The notes under the pieces: model-generated | The model's input: only the letters and a program-made list of their open reading frames with translations | What the model was told of the DNA's origin: nothing | Databases searched by the model: none | From: Spirochaetales bacterium | Lineage (GTDB): Bacteria > Spirochaetota > Spirochaetia > Sphaerochaetales > Sphaerochaetaceae | Direction of reading: 5' to 3' | NCBI GenBank assembly: GCA_022784805.1 | Contig: JALFYG010000209.1 | Span: forward strand, 1 to 18,204 | DNA: 18,204 nt | Shown here: positions 8,355 to 12,887 of the stretch, in pieces | How the letters are laid out: every line of letters begins with the position of its first letter | How positions within the stretch are numbered: the first letter of the stretch is position 1 | Made by a program: the position numbers and the translations under genes

Positions 8355-8407
8355 CTTTCTTTTTATTACAAGCATTATTCCTAAAAACAAAGAGTACTGA
8401 AGGTGCA

Positions 8408-8436
8408 TTGACGGAACAAAAAAACATACTTAGACT
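8408..8436 (+). promoter_or_regulatory. Candidate promoter for a plus-strand antitoxin-like RNA
   Basis: TTGACG (8408-8413) and TAGACT (8431-8436) are exactly 17 bases apart. The predicted start near 8443 coincides with the outer end of the left inverted repeat. It lies downstream of the MFS terminator, so it would define a separate transcript. Confidence 0.45.
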
Positions 8437-8441
8437 AAAAG

Positions 8442-8472
8442 TAGGTGCTACCGATAGACGGTGGTTACCTCA
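8442..8472. repeat. Left arm of the inverted repeat bounding the small-peptide locus
   Basis: TAGGTGCTACC (8442-8452), CGGT (8459-8462) and GGTTACCTCA (8463-8472) occur in the same order, inverted, in the right arm at 8670-8710. The outer 11 bases and inner 10 bases match perfectly; the middle is imperfect. Confidence 0.85.
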
Positions 8473-8529
8473 GTTATTGGAAAAGTTTATTCCCGCTCAC
8501 TGTTGGAACCAGAAGGGCGGGACTTTTTT
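8443..8529 (+). ncRNA. Candidate cis-antisense antitoxin RNA, about 87 nt
   Basis: The promoter at 8408-8436 and the terminator at 8491-8529 would define an RNA of about 87 nt transcribed towards the minus-strand small ORF. It would be fully antisense to the last third of that ORF and to its 3' untranslated region. It also carries GGUUACCUCA, whose UUACCUC can pair with the peptide's Shine-Dalgarno (GAGGUGA, seven pairs with one G-U). Such a short convergent, 3'-overlapping RNA resembles type I antitoxins such as SR4 or RatA. Inferred from sequence only. Confidence 0.42.
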
Positions 8530-8606
8530 ACTGAAGAAATAAGATTTATTACAGAAGTAATAAGTCTCAACGTCCATAGAATTATTTCCAAGACTATATC
8601 CAGCAT
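8487..8606 (-). CDS. 39-aa hydrophobic peptide, candidate type I toxin
   Basis: The ORF starts MLDIVLEIILWTLRLITSVI, continues hydrophobic to residue 26, and ends in a basic and polar tail (KKSRPSGSNSERE). Its start has AGGAGGTGA (complement of 8612-8620) five bases upstream, a nine-base perfect match to the anti-Shine-Dalgarno and the best ribosome-binding site in the window. The 5' leader can fold: AACAGATG (8657-8664) is the inverse of CATCTGTT (8623-8630). UUACCUC in the leader (complement of 8671-8677) can cover the Shine-Dalgarno. These are the usual traits of small membrane toxins held silent by RNA structure and an antisense RNA. I recognise no named family (Fst, TxpA/BsrG, Ldr and Ibs do not match clearly). 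A minus-strand -10 (TATATA, 8711-8716) lies just outside the right repeat; no good -35 is seen. The ORF is below usual gene-caller length. Confidence 0.5.
   Translation of the reverse strand: MLDIVLEIILWTLRLITSVINLISSVKKSRPSGSNSERE
8491..8529 (+). terminator. Intrinsic terminator of the plus-strand RNA, inside the small ORF
   Basis: TCCCGC (8491-8496) pairs with GCGGGA (8517-8522), with an internally foldable loop, and is followed by C and six T (8524-8529). The same bases encode the polar tail of the minus-strand peptide. Confidence 0.65.
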
Positions 8607-8611
8607 AAGCA

Positions 8612-8620
8612 TCACCTCCT
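8612..8620 (-). promoter_or_regulatory. Extended Shine-Dalgarno of the 39-aa peptide
   Basis: On the minus strand this reads AGGAGGTGA, fully complementary to the 16S rRNA 3' tail, five bases before the ATG. It decides the start at 8606. Confidence 0.7.
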
Positions 8621-8669
8621 CTCATCTGTTAGATTTGAGAAAGCCAGAGCTTACTCAACAGATGTTAGA

Positions 8670-8710
8670 TGAGGTAACCTTTCCCGCCTACCGAATAATG
8701 GTAGCACCTA
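8670..8710. repeat. Right arm of the inverted repeat bounding the small-peptide locus
   Basis: TGAGGTAACC (8670-8679), ACCG (8690-8693) and GGTAGCACCTA (8700-8710) mirror the left arm. In the minus-strand transcript, the 5' leader could therefore pair with the 3' end. TA flanks each outer end, which also leaves room for a mobile-element origin. Confidence 0.85.
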
Positions 8711-8764
8711 TATATAAACAGAGTTTTGTTCATTTCTGACTTGAAAAATCTCTAACTTTTTTTG

Positions 8765-8798
8765 AAAAAGATGAAATCAGCATCGTTTCATTCTTTTT
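8765..8798. terminator. Hairpin with A/T-rich flanks, possible bidirectional terminator
   Basis: AAAAAGATGAAA (8765-8776) pairs with TTTCATTCTTTTT (8786-8798) with one bulged base, giving 12 pairs. It lies between the small-peptide locus and deoD and could isolate them. The stem is AT-rich, so terminator strength is uncertain. Confidence 0.4.
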
Positions 8799-8846
8799 CT
8801 TGAGGTAATTTAGAAGATGGAGTAGCTTTTCTCTGTTGGTATTCTT

Positions 8847-8858
8847 CTCTTATAAGAG
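8847..8858. promoter_or_regulatory. 12-bp palindrome upstream of deoD
   Basis: CTCTTATAAGAG is a perfect palindrome and contains a TATAAG that could be a -10 box, but no convincing -35 lies 16-18 bases upstream. It is a possible operator about 65 bases before the deoD start. Confidence 0.25.
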
Positions 8859-8922
8859 TGTGGAATGCCCCCTTATTTTGTTTTTTCTTGACGAAAACTA
8901 GGAAGGAAAGGAAGATTTAAAC

Positions 8923-9633
8923 ATGTCTACACATATAACAGCAGAAAAAGGAATGGTTGCAGAGTGTGTTCTTCTCCCAGGAGACCCATTGAGAGCTGAA
9001 CATATCGCAGAGAAGTTTTTCACAAATCCGGTCAGATACAATGAAACCAGAGGCATGTATGGCTATACAGGCGAATGGAATGGTCACAGAGTTTCTGTCC
9101 AGGGAACAGGAATGGGTATGCCTTCATTCAGCATCTATGCCAACGAGCTTATTGATTTCTTCGGATGCAAGAAACTTATAAGAGTAGGAACTTGTGGAAG
9201 TAATAATAAGAAACTGAAGCTAAGGGATGTCTTCATTGCACAGTCAGCTAATACTGACAGCGGAATGAACGTAGACCGTTTCGGCTCTTCTTTCCATTTT
9301 GCTCCCGTTCCATCATTTTCATTGATGTACAAGGCTTATGAAGAGGCTTTGAAGGCAGGAATATCAGTGACCGTGGGTCCTTGTTTTTCTTCAGACAAAT
9401 TCTATGACGACAGACATGATGAAAAGATGGCGATGATGCAGAAGCTTGGAATTATGGCTGAAGAAATGGAAGCCGCTGAGCTTTATACTCTCGGAGCATT
9501 GAAGAATGTAGAGACTTTGGCACTATTTACAGTAAGTGATGATATCCTGACAGGAGAGCAGACTACTGCAAAAGAGAGACAGACTACTTTCGACAACATG
9601 ATCGAGATTGCCCTCAGATCATTCTTTGCATAA
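8923..9633 (+). CDS. deoD: Purine nucleoside phosphorylase, DeoD type
   Basis: DeoD cleaves purine (deoxy)ribonucleosides with phosphate to free base and (deoxy)ribose-1-phosphate, a cytosolic salvage step. The 236-aa length is typical of the hexameric bacterial type. His4 near the start (STHITAE), PGDPLRA with Asp21 and Arg24, and IRVGTCG carry the phosphate and sugar site. MAEEMEAAELY is the MEMEAA-type nucleoside site, and TVSDDI holds the catalytic Asp206, followed by EQTTAKERQTTF. The C-terminus ends slightly earlier than in E. coli. The ATG has AAGGAAG about eight bases upstream. No strong promoter is obvious in the upstream 100 bases. A short hairpin follows the stop, so the gene is probably monocistronic. 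Confidence 0.95.
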   Translation: MSTHITAEKGMVAECVLLPGDPLRAEHIAEKFFTNPVRYNETRGMYGYTGEWNGHRVSVQGTGMGMPSFSIYANELIDFFGCKKLIRVGTCGSNNKKLKLRDVFIAQSANTDSGMNVDRFGSSFHFAPVPSFSLMYKAYEEALKAGISVTVGPCFSSDKFYDDRHDEKMAMMQKLGIMAEEMEAAELYTLGALKNVETLALFTVSDDILTGEQTTAKERQTTFDNMIEIALRSFFA

Positions 9634-9638
9634 AGTTC

Positions 9639-9654
9639 GGGTGGGCTTCCACCC
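9639..9654 (+). terminator. GC-rich hairpin after deoD
   Basis: GGGTGG (9639-9644) pairs with CCACCC (9649-9654) around GCTT, five bases after the deoD stop. Only ATTCTT follows, so the T-tract is weak. Confidence 0.5.
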
Positions 9655-9658
9655 ATTC

Positions 9659-9686
9659 TTGACACAATACTCTATTTTGTTGCAAT
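9659..9686 (+). promoter_or_regulatory. Candidate promoter of the metN leader
   Basis: A perfect TTGACA (9659-9664) is followed 16 bases later by TGCAAT (9681-9686). The start would fall near 9693, only a few bases before the leader ATG at 9696, so the leader peptide would have almost no 5' untranslated region. Confidence 0.5.
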
Positions 9687-9695
9687 CTTCTTTCC

Positions 9696-9749
9696 ATGAG
9701 AAAGAATACATATATGTGCATGTGCCTTACACTCCCTAATAGAGATTGA
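9696..9749 (+). CDS. 17-aa Met/Cys-containing leader peptide of metNI
   Basis: The ORF reads MRKNTYMCMCLTLPNRD. Four consecutive codons (residues 7-10) are Met-Cys-Met-Cys, placed just before a stretch that can fold into mutually exclusive hairpins ending in a terminator. This is the position and composition expected of an attenuation leader peptide sensing charged Met and Cys tRNAs. No Shine-Dalgarno is visible, so translation would have to be leaderless or depend on another signal; this is the weakest part of the case. The stop (9747-9749) overlaps region 2 of the attenuator. The assignment is inference from layout. Confidence 0.45.
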   Translation: MRKNTYMCMCLTLPNRD

Positions 9750-9803
9750 GGGCTCTCTCTGTATGGATAAAAAATAAAAAGGGCCTTAGGGCTCATTTTT
9801 TTT
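9734..9803 (+). promoter_or_regulatory. Transcription attenuator upstream of metN
   Basis: Region 1 CCCT (9734-9737) can pair with AGGG of region 2 (9749-9752). Region 2 AGGGCTCT (9749-9756) can pair with region 3 AGGGCCTT (9780-9787), eight pairs with two G-U. Region 3 GGGCC (9781-9785) can instead pair with region 4 GGCTC (9790-9794), followed by ATTTTTTTT. Regions 2 and 4 share AGGGCTC, as needed for competition. A ribosome stalled at the Met/Cys codons would cover region 1 and favour 2:3; one at the stop codon would cover region 2 and favour termination. Confidence 0.55.
9781..9803 (+). terminator. Leader terminator directly before the metN ribosome-binding site
   Basis: GGGCC (9781-9785) pairs with GGCTC (9790-9794) around TTAG. 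Eight T follow (9796-9803), and A-rich sequence precedes the stem. GGAG, the metN ribosome-binding site, begins at 9804. Confidence 0.7.
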
Positions 9804-9812
9804 GGAGCAATG

Positions 9813-10892
9813 ATGATAGAGCTAGAAAACTTATCGAAGACATTTAAGATTAAAGACGGCCTGGTGAAAGCTCTGGTGGATGTCTCCCTTTCAATAAATG
9901 AAGGTGAGAGATATGGTGTCATCGGATATTCCGGTGCAGGAAAGAGTACACTTGTAAGGTGTATTAACTTTCTTGAGATGCCAGACAGCGGAAGTGTGAC
10001 CATTGATGGTAAGAGAATGGAAATAGAGAATGGCGTTCTATATTCTCTTAAAAATGGCGAAAAGAAGAAGATGAGTGAGAAGGAGCTGAACAAGATGAGA
10101 AGCTCCATCGGAATGATCTTCCAGCACTTTAATCTCCTCGACAGGTCCACTGTCTTTGAAAACATCGCCTATCCTTTGAAGTATACAGGTAAGAGCAAGA
10201 AGGAGATATCAGACAAAGTCTTTAATCTCTTGGAGCTTGTAGGCTTGGTGGACAAGGCAAATGCTTATCCATCTCAGCTTTCAGGAGGACAGAAACAGCG
10301 TGTCGCCATTGCCAGAGCATTGGCCAACGACCCAAAGATTCTTCTTTCTGACGAGGCTACCAGTGCCCTGGACCCAGACGCTACAGAGTCCATCATCAAG
10401 CTCTTGAAAGATCTTAATAAGAAACTGGGAATCACAGTTGTCTTGATCACCCATGAAATGTCTGTAATAAAGTCATTCTGTGAAAGAGTGGCTGTAATGG
10501 AAGACGGAAAGGTTGTGGAGGAAGGAAGAGTCCAGGAGATCTTTGCTTCTCCTCAGGCTCCAATTACAAAGCGCTTTGTCTCATCAACTTCATCTCTCTC
10601 AAAGATCAAGGACCTGATCAAGGCTGACTCTCCACTTATTAAGCCACAGGAAGGTGAGAGCGACTTATATAAGCTTGTCTTTGACACAAAGGTAAACTCT
10701 CCTGTCATCAGTGAAGTTTCTAGAAAGTTCGACGTAGACTTCAATATCATCCTTGCCAACGTAGAGGTAGTTGCAGATGCAACCATCGGGGCAATGATCG
10801 TAAAGATAAGAGGGGAAGAGAGTGCAATAAAGGCTGCTCTCGACTTCTTGAAAGAATCAAATATCAGAATTGAGGAGGTTCCAGGTGTCTGA
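9813..10892 (+). CDS. metN: Methionine ABC transporter ATP-binding protein MetN
   Basis: MetN is the ATPase of the MetNIQ importer for D- and L-methionine and related substrates. In the 359-aa product, Walker A is GYSGAGKST (38-46), the Q-loop is IFQHFNLL, the signature is LSGGQKQRVAIARAL, Walker B is ILLSDEATSALD, and the switch His is in LITHEMS. The C-terminal NIL/ACT-like domain (about residues 285-355, YKLVFDTKVNSPVISEV onward) is present. In E. coli this domain binds methionine and inhibits transport. An extra stretch of about 20 residues (EIENGVLYSLKNGEKKK) lies between the Walker A helix and the Q-loop. Two ATGs occur in tandem; I prefer 9813 because GGAG then lies five bases upstream and MIELENL matches the usual start. 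metI overlaps the end. Confidence 0.95.
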   Translation: MIELENLSKTFKIKDGLVKALVDVSLSINEGERYGVIGYSGAGKSTLVRCINFLEMPDSGSVTIDGKRMEIENGVLYSLKNGEKKKMSEKELNKMRSSIGMIFQHFNLLDRSTVFENIAYPLKYTGKSKKEISDKVFNLLELVGLVDKANAYPSQLSGGQKQRVAIARALANDPKILLSDEATSALDPDATESIIKLLKDLNKKLGITVVLITHEMSVIKSFCERVAVMEDGKVVEEGRVQEIFASPQAPITKRFVSSTSSLSKIKDLIKADSPLIKPQEGESDLYKLVFDTKVNSPVISEVSRKFDVDFNIILANVEVVADATIGAMIVKIRGEESAIKAALDFLKESNIRIEEVPGV

Positions 10893-11601
10893 CATAATCG
10901 AAAAAATCGCTCCAAATCTTTGGGCATATAGAGCAAGGTTCGGCCAGAGTGTCAGGGAAACCTGTCTCTTATTTATTATTCCTGGAGTAATCTCCTTCTT
11001 CCTAGGTATGCTGTTGGGGGTAATTCTTACAATTACTCGTAAAGGTGGAATAAAGGAAAATAAGGTTGTGTTCCGCATTCTAGATGCATTTGTAAACGTA
11101 TTCAGAGCCATTCCTTTTGTCATCTTGCTTATCTTCCTCATCCCTTTTACAAGAGCAATCGTAAAGACTGCAATAGGTGTAAAGGGTGCAATAATCCCAT
11201 TGGTTTTTGGTACTGTTCCATTCTTCTCCAGACAGGTTGAGACAGCGCTGGCCAACGTTGACGAAGGAAAGATCGAGGCGGCAAGATCCATGGGTTCCGG
11301 TACTTTTGGCCTCATCTTCCGTGTTTACCTCCATGAAGCCGTACCTGAGCTTGCAAGAGTCACAACCATTACGGCAATCAGTCTTGTTGGCTTGACAACC
11401 ATGGCCGGTGCAGTAGGCGCAGGTGGAATTGGTTCCTTTGCCATCAACTATGGACAGGGACAGCACTATCAGGACATTGTAAACGTGTGTGTAATAGTCC
11501 TTCTCATCGGAGTGTGTATCATTCAGGCCATCGGTTCTTTTGTTGCAAAGAAAACAACAAACAGGGCTTTTATCCAGAAGACATATAAAAAGATTGATTA
11601 G
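10885..11601 (+). CDS. metI: Methionine ABC transporter permease MetI
   Basis: MetI forms the membrane channel of the importer. The product has about five hydrophobic segments and the ABC permease coupling loop EAARSMGSGTFGLIFRVYLHEA, with RSIPF-like FRAIPFVILL and GAVGAGGIGSFAINYGQGQ, all characteristic of MetI. I place the start at GTG 10885 (238 aa), because GAGGAGG lies six bases upstream; a TTG at 10870 would extend it by five residues over that ribosome-binding site. The start overlaps the end of metN by eight bases, consistent with coupled translation and a 1:1 complex. A strong hairpin follows the stop. The binding protein is in a separate unit 380 bases downstream. Confidence 0.94.
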   Translation: MSDIIEKIAPNLWAYRARFGQSVRETCLLFIIPGVISFFLGMLLGVILTITRKGGIKENKVVFRILDAFVNVFRAIPFVILLIFLIPFTRAIVKTAIGVKGAIIPLVFGTVPFFSRQVETALANVDEGKIEAARSMGSGTFGLIFRVYLHEAVPELARVTTITAISLVGLTTMAGAVGAGGIGSFAINYGQGQHYQDIVNVCVIVLLIGVCIIQAIGSFVAKKTTNRAFIQKTYKKID

Positions 11602-11610
11602 TGACACTAT

Positions 11611-11638
11611 AAGGCCTTTCCTCTTGTGGAGAGGCCTT
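11611..11638 (+). terminator. Hairpin after metI
   Basis: AAGGCCTTTCC (11611-11621) pairs over its full length with GGAGAGGCCTT (11628-11638), with one G-U, around TCTTGT. AATAAATC follows rather than a T-run, so it may be a weak terminator or an RNA-stabilising stem. Confidence 0.6.
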
Positions 11639-11751
11639 AATAAATCATGATTACAAAAAGAATTAAGCATTAGGAATAAAGGAAAGTAACTAAAACTTAG
11701 GCAACAAGACTCAAAAATGAATGGTTTTTAGAAAATAATAAAAAAATCCTA

Positions 11752-11778
11752 TTGAGTTTTTTCTCTACATTGTGTTAT
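11752..11778 (+). promoter_or_regulatory. Weak candidate promoter of the metQ leader
   Basis: TTGAGT (11752-11757) and TGTTAT (11773-11778) are 15 bases apart, shorter than optimal. A better -10 (TATAAA, 11792-11797) overlaps the leader peptide's ribosome-binding site and would remove it from the transcript. Confidence 0.28.
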
Positions 11779-11807
11779 TGTTGCGTCAACTTATAAAGGA
11801 GAAACGC

Positions 11808-11882
11808 ATGAAAAAGGAATATTTATTCATTATGTCTTCTATGTGCATGGTTTCTTCTATGATGATGCCCTTTGGGGCATGA
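11808..11882 (+). CDS. 24-aa methionine-rich leader peptide of the metQ operon
   Basis: The ORF has AAAGGAG six bases before its ATG. It contains seven Met in 24 residues, including MSSMCMVSSMMM at residues 9-20. The last three consecutive Met codons (11859-11867) lie on the 5' arm of a terminator hairpin, and the stop codon lies at the edge of its 3' arm. It precedes a methionine-type binding-protein operon, so a role as a regulatory leader peptide reporting Met-tRNA (and perhaps Cys-tRNA) charging is the best explanation. A normal function for such a short Met-rich peptide is unlikely. The direction of control is not certain from sequence. Confidence 0.62.
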   Translation: MKKEYLFIMSSMCMVSSMMMPFGA

Positions 11883-11893
11883 CATCTTTTTTT
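11861..11893 (+). terminator. Leader terminator overlapping the Met-rich ORF
   Basis: ATGCCC (11865-11870) pairs with GGGCAT (11875-11880) around TTTG. The stem extends with GATG (11861-11864) to CATC (11883-11886) across a two-base bulge. Seven T follow (11887-11893). The metQ ATG lies about 90 bases further on, so readthrough would be needed if there is no second promoter. Confidence 0.78.
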
Positions 11894-11949
11894 AATCCTT
11901 TCCATCTGTAATATATCGGTTTCCCTCTAGGGAATTTCTATCTCGCCAT

Positions 11950-11968
11950 TTGCAGTGCAATCTGCACT
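11950..11968 (+). promoter_or_regulatory. Overlapping palindromes just before the metQ ribosome-binding site
   Basis: TTGCAGTGCAA (11950-11960) is a palindrome, and AGTGCA (11954-11959) also pairs with TGCACT (11963-11968) across ATC. The hairpin ends five bases before AAGGA of the metQ ribosome-binding site. It could modulate translation or bind a protein. A smaller hairpin, TTCCC/GGGAA, lies at 11921-11934. Confidence 0.35.
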
Positions 11969-11984
11969 ATAAAAGGAAAATATT

Positions 11985-12887
11985 ATGAAAAAAGCATTTA
12001 CACTCGTTCTTATCTCTTTAATTGCTCTCTCTCTCTTCGCTAGTGGATCCCAGGAAAAAGCACCTCTTAAAATCGGTGTTCCAGATGACGCAACAAACCA
12101 GGCAAGAGCTATTAAGCTTCTCGAGACAGCAGGTCTTATCACAGTCGACCCAAGTGTCGGATACTCACCTGAAATCAAGAACGTAACATCATACATCTAC
12201 AATATCGAGATTGTCCCGACAACAGCTAACACACTTGTTTCGACACTTGATGACTTCGGCGCTTCTACAATTAACGGAACTTATGCAACAGCTGCTGGTT
12301 ATGTTCCATCTCGTGATGCAATCTTGATCGAGACTCAGGATGAAGGCGGAAACAACCCATATGTAAACATCATCGTTGCCAGATCTTCTGACAAGGATAA
12401 TCCTACATACAAGAAGATTGTCGAAGCTTACCAGACAGAGCTTGTTGCAGAGTATCTTCTTGCAAAGTATAAGGAAGCATACTTCCCAGCATTCGCTTAT
12501 GACAGCACATCTACTCAGTATCCAAATGTCGTAGAAGAAATCGATGCTTATGTTTCATCTTCTGAAGGAAAGACAATTGTAAAGATTGGTGTCTGCGGTG
12601 CTGCAAACGAGTATCTTAACGCTGTACAGAAGGTTCTTGATGACAGAGGTGACAACATCTACATCCAGAGAGTTGAGTTCGATGCATACAACCTTCCAAA
12701 CGAAGCTTTGAACAATGGTGACATTGATCTTAACGCTTTCCAGCACAAAGCATATCTTAATAAAGAAATCGCTCAGTGCGGATACAAGATTGAAGCCATT
12801 GGCGATACTCTCATCGCTCCTCTTTCTCTCTATTCAAAGAAGGCTGGCAGCGTAGAGGAACTTAAGGAATTGGCAGGAAAGATCTGA
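11985..12887 (+). CDS. metQ: MetQ/NlpA-family binding protein with circularly permuted order
   Basis: MetQ proteins deliver methionine-type ligands to MetNI. The 300-aa product begins with a signal peptide (residues 1 to about 21, ending LFASGSQEK) that has Ser where a lipobox Cys would be, suggesting a soluble periplasmic protein. Residues 28-171 match the C-terminal half of MetQ: KIGVPDDATNQARA, LDDFGASTINGTYA and NPYVNIIVAR. Residues 198-300 match the N-terminal half: VKIGVCGA, FDAYNLPNEALNNGDIDLNAFQHKAYL and LYSKKAGSVEELKELAGKI. The usual order is the reverse, with the second block running into the first at KI|GVPDD. Residues 172-197 are a linker joining the natural C- and N-termini. The reading frame is intact, with AAGGA seven bases before the ATG. 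The stop overlaps the next start (TGATG). Ligand specificity may differ from methionine. Confidence 0.88.
   Translation: MKKAFTLVLISLIALSLFASGSQEKAPLKIGVPDDATNQARAIKLLETAGLITVDPSVGYSPEIKNVTSYIYNIEIVPTTANTLVSTLDDFGASTINGTYATAAGYVPSRDAILIETQDEGGNNPYVNIIVARSSDKDNPTYKKIVEAYQTELVAEYLLAKYKEAYFPAFAYDSTSTQYPNVVEEIDAYVSSSEGKTIVKIGVCGAANEYLNAVQKVLDDRGDNIYIQRVEFDAYNLPNEALNNGDIDLNAFQHKAYLNKEIAQCGYKIEAIGDTLIAPLSLYSKKAGSVEELKELAGKI

Noticed and set aside
8051..8542. 163-codon ORF starting inside the MFS gene
   Set aside because: Most of it lies in another frame of the clear MFS gene, and it crosses that gene's terminator; the protein has low-complexity, non-coding character.
8442..8710. Complete insertion sequence or IS remnant
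   Set aside because: The bounded segment is only about 270 bases and encodes no transposase; TA at both ends is too little evidence for a target duplication.
8461..8739. 92-codon plus-strand ORF between the MFS gene and deoD
   Set aside because: It has no ribosome-binding site, runs through the terminator and both repeat structures, and lies opposite the better-supported 39-codon peptide.
9640..9812. SAM riboswitch or T-box before metN
   Set aside because: I found neither S-box core sequences nor the T-box element; the hairpins are better explained by leader-peptide attenuation.
9614..10165. 183-codon minus-strand ORF across the metN start
   Set aside because: It lies opposite metN and the leader, with no ribosome-binding site; it is a shadow of the coding strand.
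11640..11800. Riboswitch in the region between metI and the Met-rich leader ORF
   Set aside because: A short GGCAACA stretch resembles part of known aptamers, but no conserved helices surround it.
11985..12887. metQ as a pseudogene
   Set aside because: The frame is intact, both halves are complete, there is a signal peptide, and the stop is coupled to the next gene; rearrangement is more likely than decay.
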